Shown here: piece after piece, positions 62,140 to 64,000 of the stretch
Numbering within the stretch: position 1 is the first letter of the stretch
How the letters are laid out: every line of letters begins with the position of its first letter
DNA from: Oscheius tipulae
Lineage: Eukaryota; Nematoda; Chromadorea; Rhabditida; Rhabditidae
Direction: 5' to 3'
Assembly: GCA_037178975.1 (NCBI GenBank)
Contig: JASJZH010000006.1
Location: 3,658,001 to 3,722,000, forward strand
Length of the DNA: 64,000 nucleotides
Program-made: the position numbers and the translations under genes
Notes under the pieces: model-generated
Told to the model about the DNA's origin: nothing
Database searches by the model: none
The model's input: only the letters and a program-made list of their open reading frames with translations

Positions 62140-64000
62140 ATGGCCATGGAAATGATGTATTATAGCATGGCAGCCTTAAATGGCAACCTAAGCGATCAAC
62201 TACAATCCCAATTGGGATATTTGCCTATGCAGAATGGAGATCAGAAAGGATTTCAACCCTCCTATAAACGGATGGCTCAAAGTGAGTTTGGATCCAATTC
62301 CGAATACTGACTGACCGATTCCGTTTCCAATATGAACACGATCTTTGTACTAAAATGACACTGCACACAACATGATGTGTTCTCTACTTTAACCATAGAT
62401 TACATCGCCAAAGCAGACAAGCGTGGTAGTTGATTGTCAATTCCACATTTTTCGTTTACTCAACTTTTGCGAAGGGGCTTTATCCTGGAGCCCAAAGTAC
62501 ACAGATTTCGGCGAATAAAGGCGCGCTTTTTTCCAACGAAATTTCATTAGAGAAGAATAAACGATAAATGCGTTGGGATCCGAGACCAGTAAGATCTCCG
62601 GCTAAAAGTAAAAAAATCTTCTCTATCTAATAGATGTTTTCATACACAAGAAGAGCAGAAAACAGTCTTTTGCGATATAGAGATTAATCCTAGATTAGTA
62701 TATCCTCGTGCACATTTCATTTTTGTGCCAGTGCACTCTGTTCTACTGTGTAAAGCGACTGCTCTTGCGACATAGCACAAACTGCGATGGTGTTAGGGTC
62801 ACAAAAATTGCATCTAGCGAAAGTCAAACCAAAATGTCAGAATTCCCTGAAGGACTGGCCCCAATTTAATTCAAATAATTGCAGGGAGAAAAGTCCCGGA
62901 AGGAGAGCTCTGTGCCGTTTGCTCCGACTTAGCTACTGGATATCATTATGGAGTAGCAAGCTGTAATGGCTGGTAAGTCTATTGCCAATTTCTGCTTCCA
63001 ATTGTTCTCTGTCTATCATTTCAATGCCAGCGATTGTTTTTGCACCGAAGGTTTTCTAACCCTTGCTGGATGTGTGTGGGGTGAGAGCGCGAGCGAGCGA
63101 GAGAGACTCGCTTCCTCTCACGTGGTGACGAATGTTTTCAGCAGTCTCCTTCTCATAATCGATAAAAAACTAAGCATGGCTTGAACGAGCAAGCGCCATG
63201 GCGAACTTCGATATAGCCTATGTACTTTTGAGAGCGTAGCTCTTTAGTGATAGTTATGACGGAAAATGATTAATATCCTTCACCTACGCAAACAGAGAAA
63301 TATAGTCTGAAATATGCTGTTTTCAGCAAAACCTTCTTTCGACGGACAATCGTCAGTGAGCAGACGTTCATATGTCAATACAATGGAAACTGCGACGTCA
63401 ATAAAAGTATCTTTCATACAAAATACCCAAACAATTTATTGTTCAGATATCCGTTGCGCATGTCGACACTGTCGATTCAACAAATGTTTGGCGGTTGGAA
63501 TGGATGCCAAAGGTTTGTCCTACTCCTACTCCCCAGCAAAAAATGCTTTCAAGCAAGGTCCAGTTTCCATCAGCTCTATTTGCTTTGCCTTGAGCGGCAC
63601 CCCAAAATGATCTAAACAAAGCGACAGTGTTAATACCCTAGAGAAACATTGAAGAGCACTTGTGACAAATTTGAAAATGTTCGAGAACGACGCGTCAAAA
63701 CATGGCCATCCTGGTGTCCGGCACTTTCTATCACTAAGCCAATAAGCGTATCATATGAATTTGATGTGGTCCTAATTTTACCATAAAGCTTGTTTATGTC
63801 ACTCGAAGATCATCCAAATGGTTCTGTATGAAACGCCATGCGAGACTGAATATTTATGGCTGCCTAGAACGCCTCTTGCTTAGGGTTAATCTCTCCATTA
63901 ACTATGCTCCTAGTCTATCATAATGAAAAGGAATAGACGTCAGACTGAACTTATTTTTCAGCTATCCAAAATGACAGGGATAGGATAGGTCCGACAAAGA
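62140..64000 (+). CDS. Nuclear hormone receptor 5, HNF4-like, 5' part
   Basis: Exons 62140-62281, 62885-62972, 63327-63406, 63447-63512 and 63962 to beyond the window; all phases agree. The ATG at 62140 has a good context (CACCATGG); MAMEMM gives further in-frame ATGs. The N-terminus is a short Gln/Asn/Met-rich region (MEMMYYSMAALNGNLSDQLQ). The DNA-binding domain is RKVPEGELCAVCSDLATGYH, YGVASCNGCKTFFRRTIV, SEQTFICQYNGNCDVNKN and IRCACRHCRFNKCLAVGMD. It is followed by the family hinge AKAIQNDRDRIGPTK at the window edge. The P-box CNGCKTFF and AIQNDRDRIG hinge place it in the conserved HNF4-like group, unlike the array at 11-17.5 kb. The ligand-binding domain lies outside. The exact nhr gene was not assigned. 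Confidence 0.9.

Noticed and set aside
63070-63115. GAGCGAGCGAGAGAG tract as a functional repeat
   Set aside because: A short impure dinucleotide-like tract in a large intron; nothing distinguishes it from ordinary simple sequence.

Overview
This window is nuclear DNA from a rhabditid nematode, most likely Caenorhabditis or a close relative. The genes are compact, with many phase-consistent introns of about 36-50 nt, TTTTCAG/TTTAG acceptors and AATAAA signals close behind stop codons. Several genes are clear nematode orthologues: flp-11 (RFamide precursor), ceh-1 (NK-1 homeobox), a chitinase resembling cht-1 next to a vitellogenin, arginase, and a complete huntingtin. From memory, flp-11, ceh-1, vit-5/cht-1 and htt-1 are X-linked in C. 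elegans, so an X-chromosome origin is plausible. This is inference.

Layout. 1-1452 (+): 3' part of an organic-anion-transporter (OATP) gene. 5377-5848 (+): flp-11. 6073-10199 (-): TMEM135-like and MFSD12-like membrane proteins. 11060-17530 (+): four tandem, closely spaced supplementary nuclear hormone receptors. 17875-18560 (+): ceh-1. 19500-21180 (+): a decayed carnitine acyltransferase copy. 21463-22387 (-): Gly/Pro/Tyr-rich secreted protein. 22718-23927 (+): Thr-rich secreted protein. 24791-29921 (+): 1629-codon vitellogenin with a recognisable vitellogenin promoter. 30474-32980 (+): GH18 chitinase with two chitin-binding domains. 33.1-35.3 kb (-): F-box protein. 35.9-36.1 kb (-): small membrane protein. 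36406-36918 (-): His-rich protein. 37094-38659 (-): acid ceramidase. 39068-40646 (-): DUF1647 protein. 41136-41836 (-): V-ATPase proteolipid. 42623-42993 (-): small secreted protein. 44615-45906 (+): arginase. 46386-47963: Tc3-family transposon with an apparently intact transposase on the minus strand. 48128-48659: non-coding foldback element. 49115-58169 (+): huntingtin. 62140-64000 (+): 5' part of a further nuclear receptor preceded by about 4 kb without a supported gene.

Most genes are unrelated housekeeping, secretory or regulatory genes placed next to each other. The functional groupings that can be read are the nuclear-receptor array, possibly an operon, and the vitellogenin-chitinase neighbourhood. 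I did not find a wholly unprecedented system. The most notable items are the apparently intact Tc3-like transposon with long two-site terminal repeats, the receptor array, the decayed acyltransferase, and the huntingtin gene lacking a polyglutamine start.
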